DNA from: an uncultured Pelagibacteraceae bacterium
Lineage (GTDB): Bacteria; Pseudomonadota; Alphaproteobacteria; Pelagibacterales; Pelagibacteraceae
DNA length: 64,000 nucleotides
Direction: 5' to 3'
NCBI GenBank assembly: GCA_902588925.1
Contig: CACIRB010000002.1
Coordinates: forward strand, 19,211-83,210
Below the pieces are notes generated by a model. It searched no databases. It saw only the letters and a program-made list of their open reading frames with translations, and was not told the origin of the DNA. Made by a program: the position numbers and the translations under genes. Shown here in pieces: positions 39,869 to 52,720 of this stretch; positions within the stretch are counted from its first letter, which is position 1; the number at the start of each line of letters is the position of its first letter.

Positions 39869-42800
39869 TGAAAAAAGAATTAACAGATTTATTTAAAGGT
39901 AGCGAAATTTCTGAAGCACAAAATTTTAATAGTATAAAAATTTCTTTAGCCAGTCCTGAGAAAATTAAATCTTGGACATTTGGTGAAATTAAAAAACCAG
40001 AAACTATAAATTATAGAACATTTAGACCAGAGAAAGATGGTCTATTCTGTGCAAGAATTTTCGGACCAATAAAAGATTACGAATGTTTATGTGGAAAGTA
40101 TAAACGAATGAAATTTAGAGGTATTATTTGTGAAAAGTGTGGAGTTGAGGTAACTAAATCAAATGTAAGAAGAGAAAGAATGGGCCACATTAATCTTGCA
40201 ACTCCTGTGGCACACATTTGGTTCCTAAAATCATTGCCAAGTAGAATTGCACTTGCTGTAGATATGAAGTTGAAAGAAATCGAGAGAGTTCTTTATTTTG
40301 AAAACTTCATAGTAATCGAACCAGGACTAACTGGATTACAAAAAAACCAACTTTTAAATGAGGAAGAATTAGCAAAATACCAAGATGAATTTGGAGAGGA
40401 AAGCTTTACTGCAGGTATTGGAGCAGAAGCTGTTCTCGAGATGTTAAAAAATCTTGACTTGGAATTAGAAAGAAAAAATCTTGTTAGCTTCATTAAAGAA
40501 ACTAAATCTAAAGTTAATGAAGAAAGAGCAATCAAAAGATTAAAATTAATAGAGTCATTTATTGAAACTGGTCAAAAACCAGAGTGGATGATTATGACTG
40601 TTGTCCCAGTTATTCCACCAGAGTTAAGACCTTTGGTACCACTTGATGGTGGTAGATTTGCTACTTCAGATCTAAATGATTTGTACAGAAGGGTAATCAA
40701 CAGAAATAATAGATTAAAAAGATTAATGGATCTTAAAGCTCCAGACATCATTGTTAGAAACGAAAAAAGGATGCTTCAAGAGTCTGTTGATGCTCTTTTT
40801 GACAATGGAAGAAGAGGTCGAGTTATTACTGGAACAGGTAAAAGACCACTTAAATCTCTCGCTGAAATGCTTAAAGGTAAGCAGGGTAGATTTAGACAAA
40901 ACTTATTAGGAAAAAGGGTAGATTACTCTGGAAGATCAGTAATTGTTGTTGGTCCAGACTTAAAATTACATGAGTGTGGCTTACCAAAAAAAATGGCTTT
41001 GGAGTTATTTAAACCATTTTTATACGCAAGATTAAACAAATTAGGTTTAGCATCTACAATTAAACAAGCTAAAAAATTAGTAGAAAAAGAAACTAATGCT
41101 GTATGGGATGCATTAGAATTAATTGTAAGAGAGCACCCAGTTTTATTAAATAGAGCACCGACACTTCATAGACTTGGTGTTCAAGCTTTTGAACCAAAAT
41201 TAATTGAGGGTGACGCTATTGAATTACATCCTTTAACTTGTGCAGCTTTTAATGCTGACTTTGATGGTGACCAAATGGCAGTTCACGTACCGTTGAGTTT
41301 AGAAGCTCAGCTGGAGGCAAGAATTTTAATGCTATCAACAAACAACATTCTATCACCTTCAAATGGTAAACCTATTATCGTTCCGAGTCAGGATATGATT
41401 TTAGGAATATATTATCTTTCACAGGAACCAGTATCAGATAAACCTTCTGGATACTTTACTAATTCTGATCAAATAGAGTTTGCATTATCTTCGGGTGAAA
41501 TTAACGTTCACAGCACTATTATTTCAAGATATGAAACTGTTGACGAACAAGGTAACAAAAAGATTGAAAAATACACATCAACTGCAGGAAGATTTTTATT
41601 AGCCAATCTATTACCTAAAAATAGTAATATTAAATTTTCTTTAGTAGACAGATTGTTACCAAAAAAAATAGTTTCTGAAATAATCGATGTAGTTTTCAGA
41701 TTTTGTGGTCAGAAAACAACTGTAATTTTCTGTGATAAACTTAAAGATTTAGGATTTAAGCATGCATTTAAAGCAGGAATATCATTTGGAAAAGATGATT
41801 TAATTATTCCTGAAAACAAAACTCAATTAATTGATGATACTAAAAAATTAATTGCTGATTATGAAACCCAATATGCTGAAGGATTGATTACTAGAGGTGA
41901 AAAGTACAACAAGGTTGTTGATGCATGGTCTAAATGTACAGATAAAGTTGCGGGTGAAATGATGAAAAGAATTTCTGCAACTGAAAAAACAGAAGAAGGA
42001 TTAAAAATAAACTCAGTATTTATGATGGCTGATAGTGGTGCAAGAGGTTCAGCAGCGCAAATGAAACAATTAGCTGGTATGAGAGGATTAATTGCAAAAC
42101 CTTCAGGCGAAATTATTGAAAGTCCAATTATCTCTAACTTTAAAGAAGGATTAACAGCTTTAGAGTATTTTAATTCTACACACGGTGCCAGAAAAGGATT
42201 AGCAGATACTGCACTTAAAACAGCAAGTTCTGGATATTTAACAAGAAGATTGTGTGACGTTGCTCAAGATTTAACAGTAACAAAAATTAAATGTGATGAA
42301 CCAGGCTTTATTGAACTATCAGAGATCTTAGAAGGTGGAAATGTAGTTGTTAGTTTAGCCGAGAGAGCACTAGGTAGAGTTACAGCTGCTGAGGTGAAAA
42401 ATCCATTAAGCGGTGAGGTAATAATTAAAAAGTCAGAAATGATTGACGAGGCAGGTTGTGATAAAATTGATGCTGCAGGTGTTAAATCTATAAAAGTTTA
42501 TTCAGTAATGACTTGTAGTTCTAAAGAAGGTGTTTGTGCTACTTGCTACGGAAGAGATTTATCGAGAGGTAAAATGGTACATGTGGGTGAAGCTATTGGT
42601 ATGATTTCAGCTCAATCAATTGGAGAACCAGGAACGCAGTTAACGATGAGAACATTCCACGTTGGAGGAACGGCTTCAGTTAAACAAGATAATCAAATTA
42701 TTTGCAAAAGTGATGGAACATTAAAAATTATTAATTCAAATATTTTGGAAGATTCTAAAAAGAATTTAATTGTTATGGGAAGAAATACTCAACTTTCTAT

Positions 42801-44040
42801 AGAAGATGATAAAGGAGTTCAGATTGCAGTTTATAAAGTTGCTTATGGATCAAGATTATTCTTTAATAATGGAGACAAAGTTAAAGCAAATACAAAAATT
42901 TGTGAGTGGGATCCATATACAACGCCAGTAATTGCAGAAAAGAGTGGTATTGCTAGTTATGTTGATTTGATAGATGGTGTTTCAATTCAAGAAACTACTG
43001 ATGACGCAACTGGTATATCATCAAAATCTGTAATTGATTGGAGAGGTCAATCTAAGAGTACAGATTTAAAACCAAGAATTACTTTAAGAGATGAAAAAGG
43101 AAATGTAATTAAAAAAGCAGATGACAATGAAGCTAGATATTACTTAGTGCCAGATTCAATTTTATCAATTAAGGATGGTCAAAAAGTTTATGCTGGTGAT
43201 GTTATTGCAAGATTGCCTAAAGAAACAACAAAAACTAAAGATATTACTGGAGGTCTTCCAAGAGTAGCTGAGCTTTTTGAAGCTAGAAAAGCTAAGGATA
43301 GTGCTATCATTGCTGAAAATGATGGAAGTGTTGTTTTTGGAAAAGAAGTTAGAGGCAAACAAAGAATTTCGATTGTTCCTGACGACGGATCTGAGCCATC
43401 AAATTATTTAATTCCAAAAGGAAAACACATTAACTTTAATCCAGGTGAAAAAATTCAAAAAGGTGAATACCTTTTAGATGGCCAACCATTACCTCATGAT
43501 ATTTTAAGAATTTTAGGTATCAAAGAATTAACAGAATATTTTGTTAATCAAGTTCAAGAAGTTTATCGATTACAAGGTGTAATTATTAACGATAAACATA
43601 TTGAAACAATTCTTAGACAAATGCTTAAAAAAGTTGAAGTTAAGGTTTCTGGAGATTCAAGCTACTTACCAGGTGAAGTGGTAGATAGAATCAAGTTTGA
43701 TAATACTAATGAAAAATTAGTTGCAGAAGGCAAAACTCCTGCAGTTGGAGAAAGAGTTTTAATGGGTATTACTAAAGCTTCACTTCAAACAGAATCATTC
43801 ATTTCTGCTGCATCTTTCCAAGAGACAACACGAGTATTAACAGATGCTGCAATTAAAGGGAAAGTTGATCCATTAAACGGTTTAAAAGAGAACGTAATTG
43901 TTGGAAGGTTAGTTCCTGCTGGTACAGGTAATATCAAGAACAGATGGAACAACAAGGCCTTAGAAGATGATAATAGCTTCTTAGCAGAACAGGATAAACT
44001 TGAAGCTTCTGAGCCTGAAGAAACTCAAGCAAATCAATAA
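39868..44040 (+). CDS. rpoC: RNA polymerase subunit beta'
   Basis: 1390 aa; [16 protein letters not shown] catalytic motif, [18 protein letters not shown]. Confidence 0.99.
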   Translation: MKKELTDLFKGSEISEAQNFNSIKISLASPEKIKSWTFGEIKKPETINYRTFRPEKDGLFCARIFGPIKDYECLCGKYKRMKFRGIICEKCGVEVTKSNVRRERMGHINLATPVAHIWFLKSLPSRIALAVDMKLKEIERVLYFENFIVIEPGLTGLQKNQLLNEEELAKYQDEFGEESFTAGIGAEAVLEMLKNLDLELERKNLVSFIKETKSKVNEERAIKRLKLIESFIETGQKPEWMIMTVVPVIPPELRPLVPLDGGRFATSDLNDLYRRVINRNNRLKRLMDLKAPDIIVRNEKRMLQESVDALFDNGRRGRVITGTGKRPLKSLAEMLKGKQGRFRQNLLGKRVDYSGRSVIVVGPDLKLHECGLPKKMALELFKPFLYARLNKLGLASTIKQAKKLVEKETNAVWDALELIVREHPVLLNRAPTLHRLGVQAFEPKLIEGDAIELHPLTCAAFNADFDGDQMAVHVPLSLEAQLEARILMLSTNNILSPSNGKPIIVPSQDMILGIYYLSQEPVSDKPSGYFTNSDQIEFALSSGEINVHSTIISRYETVDEQGNKKIEKYTSTAGRFLLANLLPKNSNIKFSLVDRLLPKKIVSEIIDVVFRFCGQKTTVIFCDKLKDLGFKHAFKAGISFGKDDLIIPENKTQLIDDTKKLIADYETQYAEGLITRGEKYNKVVDAWSKCTDKVAGEMMKRISATEKTEEGLKINSVFMMADSGARGSAAQMKQLAGMRGLIAKPSGEIIESPIISNFKEGLTALEYFNSTHGARKGLADTALKTASSGYLTRRLCDVAQDLTVTKIKCDEPGFIELSEILEGGNVVVSLAERALGRVTAAEVKNPLSGEVIIKKSEMIDEAGCDKIDAAGVKSIKVYSVMTCSSKEGVCATCYGRDLSRGKMVHVGEAIGMISAQSIGEPGTQLTMRTFHVGGTASVKQDNQIICKSDGTLKIINSNILEDSKKNLIVMGRNTQLSIEDDKGVQIAVYKVAYGSRLFFNNGDKVKANTKICEWDPYTTPVIAEKSGIASYVDLIDGVSIQETTDDATGISSKSVIDWRGQSKSTDLKPRITLRDEKGNVIKKADDNEARYYLVPDSILSIKDGQKVYAGDVIARLPKETTKTKDITGGLPRVAELFEARKAKDSAIIAENDGSVVFGKEVRGKQRISIVPDDGSEPSNYLIPKGKHINFNPGEKIQKGEYLLDGQPLPHDILRILGIKELTEYFVNQVQEVYRLQGVIINDKHIETILRQMLKKVEVKVSGDSSYLPGEVVDRIKFDNTNEKLVAEGKTPAVGERVLMGITKASLQTESFISAASFQETTRVLTDAAIKGKVDPLNGLKENVIVGRLVPAGTGNIKNRWNNKALEDDNSFLAEQDKLEASEPEETQANQ

Positions 44041-44068
44041 AAAAATCACCTAATAATTGCAGTTTTAG

Positions 44069-44097
44069 TTTGACAATAGCTGATTAATAAGTATTTT
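44069..44097 (+). promoter_or_regulatory. putative rpsL promoter (TTGACA-N17-TATTTT)
   Basis: TTGACA 44069-44074, TATTTT 44092-44097 in the only sizeable gap of the rpo/str block. Confidence 0.6.
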
Positions 44098-44103
44098 GGC
44101 GAT

Positions 44104-44207
44104 GTTTTTGGTTGGAATGTAGTGCTCTTGAGGTACTAAACGCTGCCACAAAATAACCTGTCAGTTATTTTCATCTCAAAAATAAATTAATTAATTAAAA
44201 AAAAATT
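44104..44207 (+). promoter_or_regulatory. structured 5' leader of rpsL (possible ribosomal-protein leader RNA)
   Basis: Perfect 8-bp stem AAAATAAC/GTTATTTT (44150-44157/44164-44171) and an upstream imperfect AGTGCTC/GAGGTACT hairpin. Confidence 0.55.
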
Positions 44208-44579
44208 ATGCCAACTATTAATCAGTTGTTAAGAAAAAAAAGAGTTAAACAACTTTCTAGAAACAAAGTTCCTGCTTTACAAAAGCAACCTTTGAAAAGA
44301 GGTGTTTGTGTTAAAGTTTATACAACCACTCCAAAAAAACCAAACTCCGCATTAAGAAAAGTTGCAAGAGTTAGATTGTCAAACGGTTTTGAAGTAACTG
44401 CTTATATTCCAGGTGAAGGTCATAATTTACAAGAACACTCAGTAGTTCTAATTAGAGGTGGTAGGGTTAAGGATTTACCTGGTGTCAGATATCATATTTT
44501 AAGAGGAAATTTAGATACACAAGGTGTTGCTAATAGAAAACAAAGAAGATCTTTGTACGGAACTAAAAAAGGTAAATAA
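44208..44579 (+). CDS. rpsL: 30S ribosomal protein S12
   Basis: [57 protein letters not shown]. Confidence 0.99.
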   Translation: MPTINQLLRKKRVKQLSRNKVPALQKQPLKRGVCVKVYTTTPKKPNSALRKVARVRLSNGFEVTAYIPGEGHNLQEHSVVLIRGGRVKDLPGVRYHILRGNLDTQGVANRKQRRSLYGTKKGK

Positions 44580-45049
44580 TGTCTAGAAAAAAAACTCAAC
44601 CTAAAAAAAATGTAGTTCCTGATCCAAAATTTAATTCAACTATAATTCCAAAATTGATCAACAATATTATGTATGACGGTAAAAGAGGTATTGCCGCAAA
44701 AATAGTTTATGAAGCAATTGAAAAAATAAAAACAAAAACTAAAGACGAACCTATTAATATTTTTAATGAAGCAATTAACAATATCAAACCAACTGTAGAA
44801 GTTAGATCAAGAAGAGTTGGTGGTGCAACTTATCAAGTACCTGTTGAAGTTAAAAGTAAAAGAGCTCAAGCACTTGCAATAAGATGGCTAGTTGATTCGG
44901 CAAGAAAAAGAAAAGATAAACACATGTCAGATAAAATTTTTAATGAACTGTATGATGCTTATGAAAAAAAAGGTGCTGCAGTTAAAAAAAGAGAGGATGT
45001 TCATAAAATGGCAGAGTCTAATAAGGCATTTGCTCATTTTAGGTGGTAA
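44579..45049 (+). CDS. rpsG: 30S ribosomal protein S7
   Basis: NNIMYDGKRGIAAKIVYEA, PTVEVRSRRVGGATYQVPVEV. Confidence 0.98.
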   Translation: MSRKKTQPKKNVVPDPKFNSTIIPKLINNIMYDGKRGIAAKIVYEAIEKIKTKTKDEPINIFNEAINNIKPTVEVRSRRVGGATYQVPVEVKSKRAQALAIRWLVDSARKRKDKHMSDKIFNELYDAYEKKGAAVKKREDVHKMAESNKAFAHFRW

Positions 45050-45055
45050 TAAATT

Positions 45056-47134
45056 ATGGCTAGAACTCATACATTAGATAAATACAGAAATATTGGGATC
45101 ATGGCCCATATAGATGCTGGCAAAACAACTACTACAGAAAGAGTTCTATACTATACTGGAAAAAGTCACAAAATTGGTGAAGTACATGATGGTGCTGCAA
45201 CAATGGATTGGATGGAGCAAGAACAAGAAAGAGGAATTACAATTACATCTGCGGCTACTACTTGTTTTTGGAATGATCATAGAATTAATATCATAGACAC
45301 TCCTGGTCATGTAGATTTTACTATTGAAGTAGAACGATCTTTAAAAGTTTTAGACGGTGCTGTTGCCGTTTTTGATGGTGTGGCAGGCGTAGAACCTCAA
45401 TCTGAAACTGTATGGAGACAAGCTGATAAGTATAAAGTACCAAGAATTTGCTTTGTTAATAAATTAGATAGAACAGGCGCTGATTTCTTTAGATGTGTAG
45501 ATATGATAAGAGACAGATTGGGTGCCAAACCTTTGGTTGTACAAGTCCCTATAGGTACCGAAGCTTCTTTAACTGGTGTTGTTGACCTAGTTAAAATGAA
45601 AGCACAAATATGGAAAAATGAAGCATTAGGTGCAGAGTGGGAATATAAAGATATACCTGATGATCTAAAAGAAATTTCAGAAAAATATAGAACAGAATTA
45701 GTAGAAACAGCCGTTGAACAAGACGAAAAGCTAATGGAGGCTTATTTAAATGGCGATGAAATTAAAGAAGAAGATTTAGTTAAATGTATAAGAAAAGGAA
45801 CACTTAATTTTAGTTTTGTTCCAGTTTTAACAGGTTCAGCATTCAAAAACAAAGGTGTTCAGCCTTTACTTGACGCTGTTGTGAATTATTTACCAAGCCC
45901 AGTAGATATTGGTTCTATCAAGGGAACTAAATTAGGCAGTGAAGATGAAATGGAAATGAAATTTGAAGACAGTGTTCCATTTTCTGCTTTAGCTTTTAAA
46001 GTGGCTAACGATCCATTTGTTGGCTCATTAACTTTTATTAGAATTTATTCAGGTACAATCAAAACTGGTACTGCCGTCTTCAATTCTTCAAAAGAGAAAG
46101 AGGAAAGAGTTGGTCGTATGCTTTTAATGCACGCTAACTCTAGAGAAGACATTAAAGAAGCTAATGCAGGCGACATAGTAGCTTTAGCTGGATTAAAAAA
46201 TACTATTACAGGACACACTTTATGTGACAAAGAAAATTCAGTGCTTCTTGAACCAATGGAATTTCCTGATCCGGTAATTGAAATTGCAGTAGAACCAAAA
46301 ACAAAAGCTGACCAAGAAAAAATGGGAGAAGCTTTAGGTAGGTTAGCTAAGGAAGATCCTTCCTTTAGAGTTACATCAGACGAAGAGTCTGGACAAACTA
46401 TTATAAAAGGAATGGGTGAATTACACTTAGATATTATTGTTGATAGAATGAAAAGAGAATTTAAAGTTGAAGCAAACGTCGGTGCTCCACAAGTTGCTTA
46501 TAGAGAAACTATAGAAGCTGCTTCAGAGGTTGAATACACTCACAAAAAACAAAGTGGTGGTGCAGGTCAATTTGCAAAAGTTAAACTTTTAGTAGAGCCT
46601 CAAGAACCTGGTAAAGGTCGAGATGTTGAGAGCAAAATTAAAGGTGGCGCAATTCCAAAAGAATTTATCCCTGGTGTTGAAAAAGGTATAGAAACAGTTT
46701 CAGATTCTGGAATTTTAGCTGGTTTTCCAATGATTGATTATAAAGTAACTATCCTAGATGGTTTACATCACGATGTTGATTCTAGTGTATTAGCTTTTGA
46801 ATTAGCAAGTAGAGCTTGCTTTAAAGAGGCTTGTACAAAAGGTGGTTTAAAATTATTAGAACCAGTAATGAGAGTTGAGGTAGTAACTCCAGAAGATTAC
46901 ATGGGTGATGTAATAGGTGATTTAAACAGTCGAAGGGGTCAAATTAGTACTCAAGAACAAAGAGGTAATGCAACTGTGATTACAGCAATGGTTCCTTTAG
47001 CTAATATGTTTGGTTACATAAATAATTTAAGATCAATGTCACAAGGAAGAGCACAATATTCAATGTTTTTTGATCATTATTCCAAAGTTCCTCAAAATGT
47101 TCAAGACGAAGTAACTAAGAAGATTGCAGGTTAA
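45056..47134 (+). CDS. fusA: elongation factor G
   Basis: [51 protein letters not shown]. Confidence 0.99.
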   Translation: MARTHTLDKYRNIGIMAHIDAGKTTTTERVLYYTGKSHKIGEVHDGAATMDWMEQEQERGITITSAATTCFWNDHRINIIDTPGHVDFTIEVERSLKVLDGAVAVFDGVAGVEPQSETVWRQADKYKVPRICFVNKLDRTGADFFRCVDMIRDRLGAKPLVVQVPIGTEASLTGVVDLVKMKAQIWKNEALGAEWEYKDIPDDLKEISEKYRTELVETAVEQDEKLMEAYLNGDEIKEEDLVKCIRKGTLNFSFVPVLTGSAFKNKGVQPLLDAVVNYLPSPVDIGSIKGTKLGSEDEMEMKFEDSVPFSALAFKVANDPFVGSLTFIRIYSGTIKTGTAVFNSSKEKEERVGRMLLMHANSREDIKEANAGDIVALAGLKNTITGHTLCDKENSVLLEPMEFPDPVIEIAVEPKTKADQEKMGEALGRLAKEDPSFRVTSDEESGQTIIKGMGELHLDIIVDRMKREFKVEANVGAPQVAYRETIEAASEVEYTHKKQSGGAGQFAKVKLLVEPQEPGKGRDVESKIKGGAIPKEFIPGVEKGIETVSDSGILAGFPMIDYKVTILDGLHHDVDSSVLAFELASRACFKEACTKGGLKLLEPVMRVEVVTPEDYMGDVIGDLNSRRGQISTQEQRGNATVITAMVPLANMFGYINNLRSMSQGRAQYSMFFDHYSKVPQNVQDEVTKKIAG

Positions 47135-47136
47135 TT

Positions 47137-47445
47137 ATGGAAAAACAAAATATTAGAATTAAATTAAGAGCATATGACAATAAAGTTCTAGATGCTTCTA
47201 CTGAAGAAATAGTGAATACAGTTAAAAGAACTGGAGCTACAATAAAAGGTCCAATACCACTTCCTACAAGAATAGAAAGATATACAGTTTTAAGATCTCC
47301 ACACATTGATAAAAAAAGTAGAGAGCAATTTGAGTCTAGAACTCACAAAAGATTAATCGATATTATAGAACCAACGCCACAAACTGTAGAGGCATTAATG
47401 AAGCTTGATTTAGCTTCCGGTGTAGATGTGGAGATAAAAATATAA
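47137..47445 (+). CDS. rpsJ: 30S ribosomal protein S10
   Basis: [43 protein letters not shown]. Confidence 0.98.
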   Translation: MEKQNIRIKLRAYDNKVLDASTEEIVNTVKRTGATIKGPIPLPTRIERYTVLRSPHIDKKSREQFESRTHKRLIDIIEPTPQTVEALMKLDLASGVDVEIKI

Positions 47446-47447
47446 TT

Positions 47448-48158
47448 ATGAGCGAGATAGCTTTATTAGGTAAGAAAATCGGCATGACTAGAGAATTTTA
47501 TAAGTCTGGTCAATTAGTACCTGTTACAGTTCTTAAAATTGAAAAAGCTAGAGTTATTCAAGTAATTGAAGAAGAAAATAGAGGTTACAAAGCCGTTCAA
47601 CTTGGATACGGAAAAATAAAAAATTCAAAATTAACAAAAGCAATGAAAGGTGTTTTTGCAAAGAAAAACACTGAAGCTAAGAAAAAACTAAAAGAATTTA
47701 GAGTAAACGATACTTCTGCTTATAAAGAAGGAAATGAGTTTGGTTTAGAAATTTTCAAAGATATAAAATTTGTAGACACAAGATCAAAAACTATCGGTAA
47801 AGGTTTTGCCGGTGCTATGAAGAGACATAATTTCGGTGGCTTAAGAGCCAGCCACGGTGTTTCTATATCTCATAGAGCTCATGGTTCAACAGGACACAGC
47901 CAAGATCCGGGTAAAGTTTTTAAAGGAAAAAAAATGGCTGGTCATATGGGTGATAAATTAAGAACGATGTTAAATATTGAAATTATAAAAACAGATTTAG
48001 AAAATGAACTACTTTATTTAAAAGGATCTATTCCAGGATCAAAAAATGCTGAAGTTATGGTTAAAAAATCAGTAAAAAATATAAGTAAAATGACAATAAG
48101 TGAAAAACAAGCTGCTGCTGAAGAAGCAAAAAAAACACCAGATAAGAAGAAAAAATAA
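47448..48158 (+). CDS. rplC: 50S ribosomal protein L3
   Basis: LLGKKIGMTREF, GFAGAMKRHNFGGLRASHGVSISHRAHGSTG. Confidence 0.97.
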   Translation: MSEIALLGKKIGMTREFYKSGQLVPVTVLKIEKARVIQVIEEENRGYKAVQLGYGKIKNSKLTKAMKGVFAKKNTEAKKKLKEFRVNDTSAYKEGNEFGLEIFKDIKFVDTRSKTIGKGFAGAMKRHNFGGLRASHGVSISHRAHGSTGHSQDPGKVFKGKKMAGHMGDKLRTMLNIEIIKTDLENELLYLKGSIPGSKNAEVMVKKSVKNISKMTISEKQAAAEEAKKTPDKKKK

Positions 48159-48781
48159 TGAAATTAGATAAAATTAGCATAGACGGAAAAAAAGATAGTA
48201 TTGAAGTTTTAGATAATATTTTTTCAGCAAAAATTAACCACAAGTTGGTAAGTGCTGTTCTTTACAAAACAAATGCCAATTACAAAGGCCGACACGCTAA
48301 GACTAAACAACAAAATGAAGTAAAAGGTCCAACATCAAAAATTTATGCACAAAAAGGTACTGGTGGAGCAAGACACGCTAGTAGAAAGGCTCCTATATTT
48401 GTTGGTGGTGGTATAGCTCATGGTCCAAAAGGTGAATTAGCTTACAAAAAAAGAAAGTTGAATAAAAATGAAAAGAAACAAAGTGTTGCTTCTTTGATTA
48501 CTGAAAAAAATAATAATAAGAACTTATTAATTTTAAATGATTTTAATTCTGAAATTAAAAAAACAAAAGAAATGAATTCAATAATTAACAAACTAGAAAT
48601 TTCTAATTCACTAATTATTCTTGATAAAAATTCAAAAGATAAGATAGAAAAATCTGTAAGAAATATTCCAAACGTAAAAGTTACTGACGTAAATCATTTT
48701 AGCGCATACGATATTATAAAATTTAAGAAAGTAGTTTTTACTGAAAGTTCAGTAAAAGAATTGGAGAAAAGGTATTCTTAA
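48158..48781 (+). CDS. rplD: 50S ribosomal protein L4
   Basis: GPTSKIYAQKGTGGARHASRKAPIFVGGGIAHGPK. Confidence 0.95.
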   Translation: MKLDKISIDGKKDSIEVLDNIFSAKINHKLVSAVLYKTNANYKGRHAKTKQQNEVKGPTSKIYAQKGTGGARHASRKAPIFVGGGIAHGPKGELAYKKRKLNKNEKKQSVASLITEKNNNKNLLILNDFNSEIKKTKEMNSIINKLEISNSLIILDKNSKDKIEKSVRNIPNVKVTDVNHFSAYDIIKFKKVVFTESSVKELEKRYS

Positions 48782-48782
48782 T

Positions 48783-49076
48783 ATGGATAAAATTCATTTA
48801 TACGACAAAATTCTTTTCCCAGTTGTAACTGAGAAATCAACAAACTTATCAGAATTGAATAAAATTACATTCAAGGTTCCTGACGGTGCTAATAAAAAAA
48901 ACCTAAAAAAAAATATTGAAAAAATTTTTAAAGTTAATGTCACTAAAATTAACATCATTAATAAACAAAATAGAACTAAACTCACTAGAGGTAAAAAAGT
49001 GAAAGTTTCAGGATACAAAAAAGCAATCATAACTCTAAAAAAAGGTCAAAGCATTGATCTAACAACAGGAATTTAA
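48783..49076 (+). CDS. rplW: 50S ribosomal protein L23
   Basis: ILFPVVTEKSTNLSELNKITFKVPDGANKKNLKKNIEKIFKVNV; position. Confidence 0.95.
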   Translation: MDKIHLYDKILFPVVTEKSTNLSELNKITFKVPDGANKKNLKKNIEKIFKVNVTKINIINKQNRTKLTRGKKVKVSGYKKAIITLKKGQSIDLTTGI

Positions 49077-49079
49077 GAA

Positions 49080-49919
49080 ATGGCATTAAAAACTTTTAAA
49101 CCATATACAAAATCTACTAGAGGCACTATTTTAGTTGATAGAACTGGTCTTTGGAAAGGTAAACCATTCAAAACACTTGTTTCTCCAAAAAATGCTATGA
49201 AGGGTAGAAATAATAATGGACACATCACTTCAATTAACAGAGCTGGTGGACATAAAAAAATGTATAGGCATGTTGATTTTTATAGAAAAAAATTTGACAT
49301 GGAGGCTTCTGTTGAAAGAATAGAATATGATCCAAATAGATCATGTTACATAATGTTGGTTAAATTTGAAGATGGAACTCATTCGTATTTTTTAGCTCCT
49401 CAAAAAATTAAAGTTGGAGATAAAATTGAAAGTGGATCAAAAAAAGAAATTAAAATTGGAAATTGCATGCCGTTACAAGATATACCAGTAGGTATCAACA
49501 TCCATAACGTTGAAATTCAACCAGGTGGCGGTGGTAAAATAGCTAGAGCTGCTGGTTCATCAGTTACAATCAGTGGATTAGATGGAAATTATAGTTTAAT
49601 TAAATTAGCTTCAGGTGAAGTACGTAAAATAGACTCTAGAGCATTAGCTACTATTGGAATTTTAAGTAATCCTGATCAAAAAAATATTAAAATTGGAAAA
49701 GCTGGTAGATCAAGATGGTTGGGAAGAAGACCTCATACTAGAGGTGTTGTTAAAAACCCAGTAGATCACCCACATGGAGGTGGTGAAGGTAAGTCAGCAG
49801 GAGGAAGACATCCGGTGTCTCCAACAGGACAATCAGCAAAAGGTTTAAAAACTAGAGATAACAAGAGAACAGACAAATTTATTGTTAAGAGAAGAAATAA
49901 AAGGAAGGATACTAAGTAA
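49080..49919 (+). CDS. rplB: 50S ribosomal protein L2
   Basis: [45 protein letters not shown]. Confidence 0.99.
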   Translation: MALKTFKPYTKSTRGTILVDRTGLWKGKPFKTLVSPKNAMKGRNNNGHITSINRAGGHKKMYRHVDFYRKKFDMEASVERIEYDPNRSCYIMLVKFEDGTHSYFLAPQKIKVGDKIESGSKKEIKIGNCMPLQDIPVGINIHNVEIQPGGGGKIARAAGSSVTISGLDGNYSLIKLASGEVRKIDSRALATIGILSNPDQKNIKIGKAGRSRWLGRRPHTRGVVKNPVDHPHGGGEGKSAGGRHPVSPTGQSAKGLKTRDNKRTDKFIVKRRNKRKDTK

Positions 49920-50209
49920 TGGCTAGAGCTGTATGGAAAGGACCATTTGTTGAGGAAAGCTTGATGAAAAAAGTAGACAAGTACAAAGATGATCCGAAGA
50001 AAATTCCAATTAAAACATGGTCTAGAAAATCTACTATTCTTCCAGATTTTGTCGGTGTGAGTTTTCAGATATATAACGGTAAGAAATTTATTCCAATAAC
50101 AGTTTCAGAGGATATGGTGGGTCATAAATTGGGAGAGTTTGCACCAACAAGAACTTTCTTTGGACACACACCAGCTGATAAGAAAGCTAAACCAGCAGAG
50201 AAAAAATAA
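49919..50209 (+). CDS. rpsS: 30S ribosomal protein S19
   Basis: [45 protein letters not shown]. Confidence 0.98.
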   Translation: MARAVWKGPFVEESLMKKVDKYKDDPKKIPIKTWSRKSTILPDFVGVSFQIYNGKKFIPITVSEDMVGHKLGEFAPTRTFFGHTPADKKAKPAEKK

Positions 50210-50211
50210 TT

Positions 50212-50610
50212 ATGGGTAAGAAAAAGAAAATTGATAAAAACAACGATAAGACTGTAAAGTCCATAAATAATGGAATTAGATCTAGCGTAAGAAAGATTAA
50301 TCCAATTTTAAAAAGTATTGTTGGTAAAAAGGTTGATGTAGCTATTAGAGATCTACAGTTTTCAGAAAAAAGAGTTACTAGGGATATTAGAAAAACAATT
50401 AGTTCAGCTGTTGCTAACGCTGAAAATAATTTTCAATATGATATCGATAATTTAATTGTCAAAGAAGCATATTGCGGAAAAAAAATTGTTATGAAAAGAT
50501 TTAGACCAAGAGCAAAAGGTAGAGCGGCACCAATTTTAAAACCTTGGTCGACTGTAACTATAATTTTATCAGAGGCAAAACAAATGGAGAAACATGGGAC
50601 AAAAGGTTAA
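50212..50610 (+). CDS. rplV: 50S ribosomal protein L22
   Basis: [46 protein letters not shown]. Confidence 0.96.
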   Translation: MGKKKKIDKNNDKTVKSINNGIRSSVRKINPILKSIVGKKVDVAIRDLQFSEKRVTRDIRKTISSAVANAENNFQYDIDNLIVKEAYCGKKIVMKRFRPRAKGRAAPILKPWSTVTIILSEAKQMEKHGTKG

Positions 50611-51274
50611 TCCTGTAGGTTTTAGATTAGGTGTAAACAGAGGTTGGGACTCTGTTTGGTATGCTAAGAAGAAAGATTTTGGCAACTATCTAATTGAAGA
50701 TTTTAAAATAAGAGAATACATAAAGAAAAATGTAATTAACTCAGGTGTATCTAAAGTGATGATTGAGAGAACATCAAACAAATGTTACGTTACAATTTAC
50801 ACATCAAGACCTGGATTTGTAATTGGAAAAAAAGGAAGTGACATTGATAAAATTAAAAATAATTTATCAAAATTTACGACAAACGAGGTCAACTTAAATA
50901 TAAAAGAAGTTAAAAAACCTGAAACAAACGCATATTTAGTTGCTGAAAATATTGCACAACAATTAGTGAAAAGAATTTCATACAGAAGAGCTATGAAAAG
51001 AGCTATGCAATCTTGTATTAGATTAGGTGCTAAGGGGATTAAAGTATCAGTTAGTGGAAGATTAGGTGGTAATGAAATCGCAAGAACTGAATGGCTTAGA
51101 GATGGGAGCATACCTTCACATACTTTAAGAGCAGATATAGACTATGCAGAGGCGGAAGCTCTTACAACATATGGAATTATTGGAATTAAGGTTTGGATTT
51201 ATAAGGGAGAAGTTTTTGCAAGAGAGTTTAGCCAGGAAACAAACAAAGTAACTCCAAAGGAAGGTAAACAATAA
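50594..51274 (+). CDS. rpsC: 30S ribosomal protein S3
   Basis: [26 protein letters not shown]; 17-nt overlap with rplV. Confidence 0.98.
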   Translation: MGQKVNPVGFRLGVNRGWDSVWYAKKKDFGNYLIEDFKIREYIKKNVINSGVSKVMIERTSNKCYVTIYTSRPGFVIGKKGSDIDKIKNNLSKFTTNEVNLNIKEVKKPETNAYLVAENIAQQLVKRISYRRAMKRAMQSCIRLGAKGIKVSVSGRLGGNEIARTEWLRDGSIPSHTLRADIDYAEAEALTTYGIIGIKVWIYKGEVFAREFSQETNKVTPKEGKQ

Positions 51275-51684
51275 TGCTTCAGCCAGTAAGAACTAAATGG
51301 AGAAAAGCTCATAAAGGAAGAATTCATGGTAATGCTACTAGAGCAAGTACTATTAATTACGGTGCGTATGCTTTAAAGGCATTACAGCCTGAAAGAGTTA
51401 CTGGAAAACAAATTGAAGCTGCTAGAGTTGCTTTAACTAGGCATATGAAAAGACAAGGAAGAGTATGGACAAGAGTATTTCCAAATATTCCAGTTTCTAA
51501 AAAACCAATTGAAGTTAGAATGGGTAAAGGAAAAGGATCCCCAGAATATTTTGCTTGCAGAGTAAAACCGGGAAGAATTTTATTTGAAGTTGATGGTGTA
51601 TCTGAACAAATTGCTAAAGAGGCACTTTATAAAGCTTCGGCAAAATTACCAATAAAGACAAAAACAATTAAGAGATTTGCATAA
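51274..51684 (+). CDS. rplP: 50S ribosomal protein L16
   Basis: [40 protein letters not shown]. Confidence 0.98.
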   Translation: MLQPVRTKWRKAHKGRIHGNATRASTINYGAYALKALQPERVTGKQIEAARVALTRHMKRQGRVWTRVFPNIPVSKKPIEVRMGKGKGSPEYFACRVKPGRILFEVDGVSEQIAKEALYKASAKLPIKTKTIKRFA

Positions 51685-51876
51685 ATGAAAAAACAAGAGA
51701 TTAAAAAATTAAGCAAAGATGAAGTTATCAAAAATATTGATAAGCTTAAAAAAGACTTATTTAATTTTAGATTTCAAAAAATGAATTCTCAAATAACTAA
51801 TCCTGCAAAAATTGGAGAAACAAGAAAAACAATTGCAAGGTTGAAAACAATTTTAAAAGGAAAAATAAATGCCTAA
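51685..51876 (+). CDS. rpmC: 50S ribosomal protein L29
   Basis: 63 aa; LFNFRFQKMNSQITNPAKIGETRKTIARLKT. Confidence 0.94.
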   Translation: MKKQEIKKLSKDEVIKNIDKLKKDLFNFRFQKMNSQITNPAKIGETRKTIARLKTILKGKINA

Positions 51877-52105
51877 AAAAATATTAACAGGAGTGGTGAT
51901 AAGCGATAAACCAAATAAAACAGTTACAGTTATGGTAGAAAGAAAATATTCGCATCCTGTATTGAAAAAAGTCATAAGAGTTAGAAAAAATTACAATGCT
52001 CATGATGAAAATAATACATTTAAAACAGGTGATAAAGTTTCAATTATTGAAAGCAAACCATTTTCAAAAAATAAAAAATTTCAAGTTATGGAGAATAATA
52101 AATAA
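51869..52105 (+). CDS. rpsQ: 30S ribosomal protein S17
   Basis: [42 protein letters not shown]. Confidence 0.96.
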   Translation: MPKKILTGVVISDKPNKTVTVMVERKYSHPVLKKVIRVRKNYNAHDENNTFKTGDKVSIIESKPFSKNKKFQVMENNK

Positions 52106-52473
52106 TGATTGGTGTACAGACAGAATTACAAGTTGCTGACAACACTGGTGCGAAAAGAATAGAATGTATCAAAGTATTGGGTGGATCTAAGAGAAGATAT
52201 GCCAGCATTGGAGATACAATTGTAATTGCTGTGAAAGAGGCTATCCCTAAGGGTAAAGTAAAAAAAGGAACTGTTCATAAAGCTGTAGTAGTAAGAGTTA
52301 AAAAAGGAATACATAGAAACGATGGATCAAAAGTTAAATTTGATAACAATGCTGCAGTGTTAGTTGACGATAAAGGTGAACCAGTTGGTACTAGAATATT
52401 TGGCCCTGTTACTAGAGAATTAAGAAGCAGAGGACAAATGAAAATAATTTCACTAGCACCGGAGGTTTTATAA
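52105..52473 (+). CDS. rplN: 50S ribosomal protein L14
   Basis: [37 protein letters not shown]. Confidence 0.98.
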   Translation: MIGVQTELQVADNTGAKRIECIKVLGGSKRRYASIGDTIVIAVKEAIPKGKVKKGTVHKAVVVRVKKGIHRNDGSKVKFDNNAAVLVDDKGEPVGTRIFGPVTRELRSRGQMKIISLAPEVL

Positions 52474-52474
52474 A

Positions 52475-52720
52475 ATGATTAAAAAAGGCTTAAGAGTAAG
52501 AGTGTTAACTGGAAGAGATAAAAAAAAAGAAGGCGAAGTTATAGAAATCGATAGAGCGAATAATAGAGCCAAAGTAAAAGAAATTAATATGGTTAAAAAA
52601 CACGTTAAAACAACAAAAGAAAAAAAAGGTGGTATTTTTTCAAAAGAAAGTTTTATTCATTTATCAAATTTAAAATTAATAGATGAAAAAGCAGAAAAGA
52701 AAAAAGAGGCTAAGAAATAA
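52475..52720 (+). CDS. rplX: 50S ribosomal protein L24 (short form)
   Basis: [45 protein letters not shown]; 81 aa. Confidence 0.94.
   Translation: MIKKGLRVRVLTGRDKKKEGEVIEIDRANNRAKVKEINMVKKHVKTTKEKKGGIFSKESFIHLSNLKLIDEKAEKKKEAKK

Noticed and set aside
44892-45077. 61-aa + strand ORF over the rpsG/fusA junction
   Set aside because: Out of frame with two certain genes and without homology-like features.
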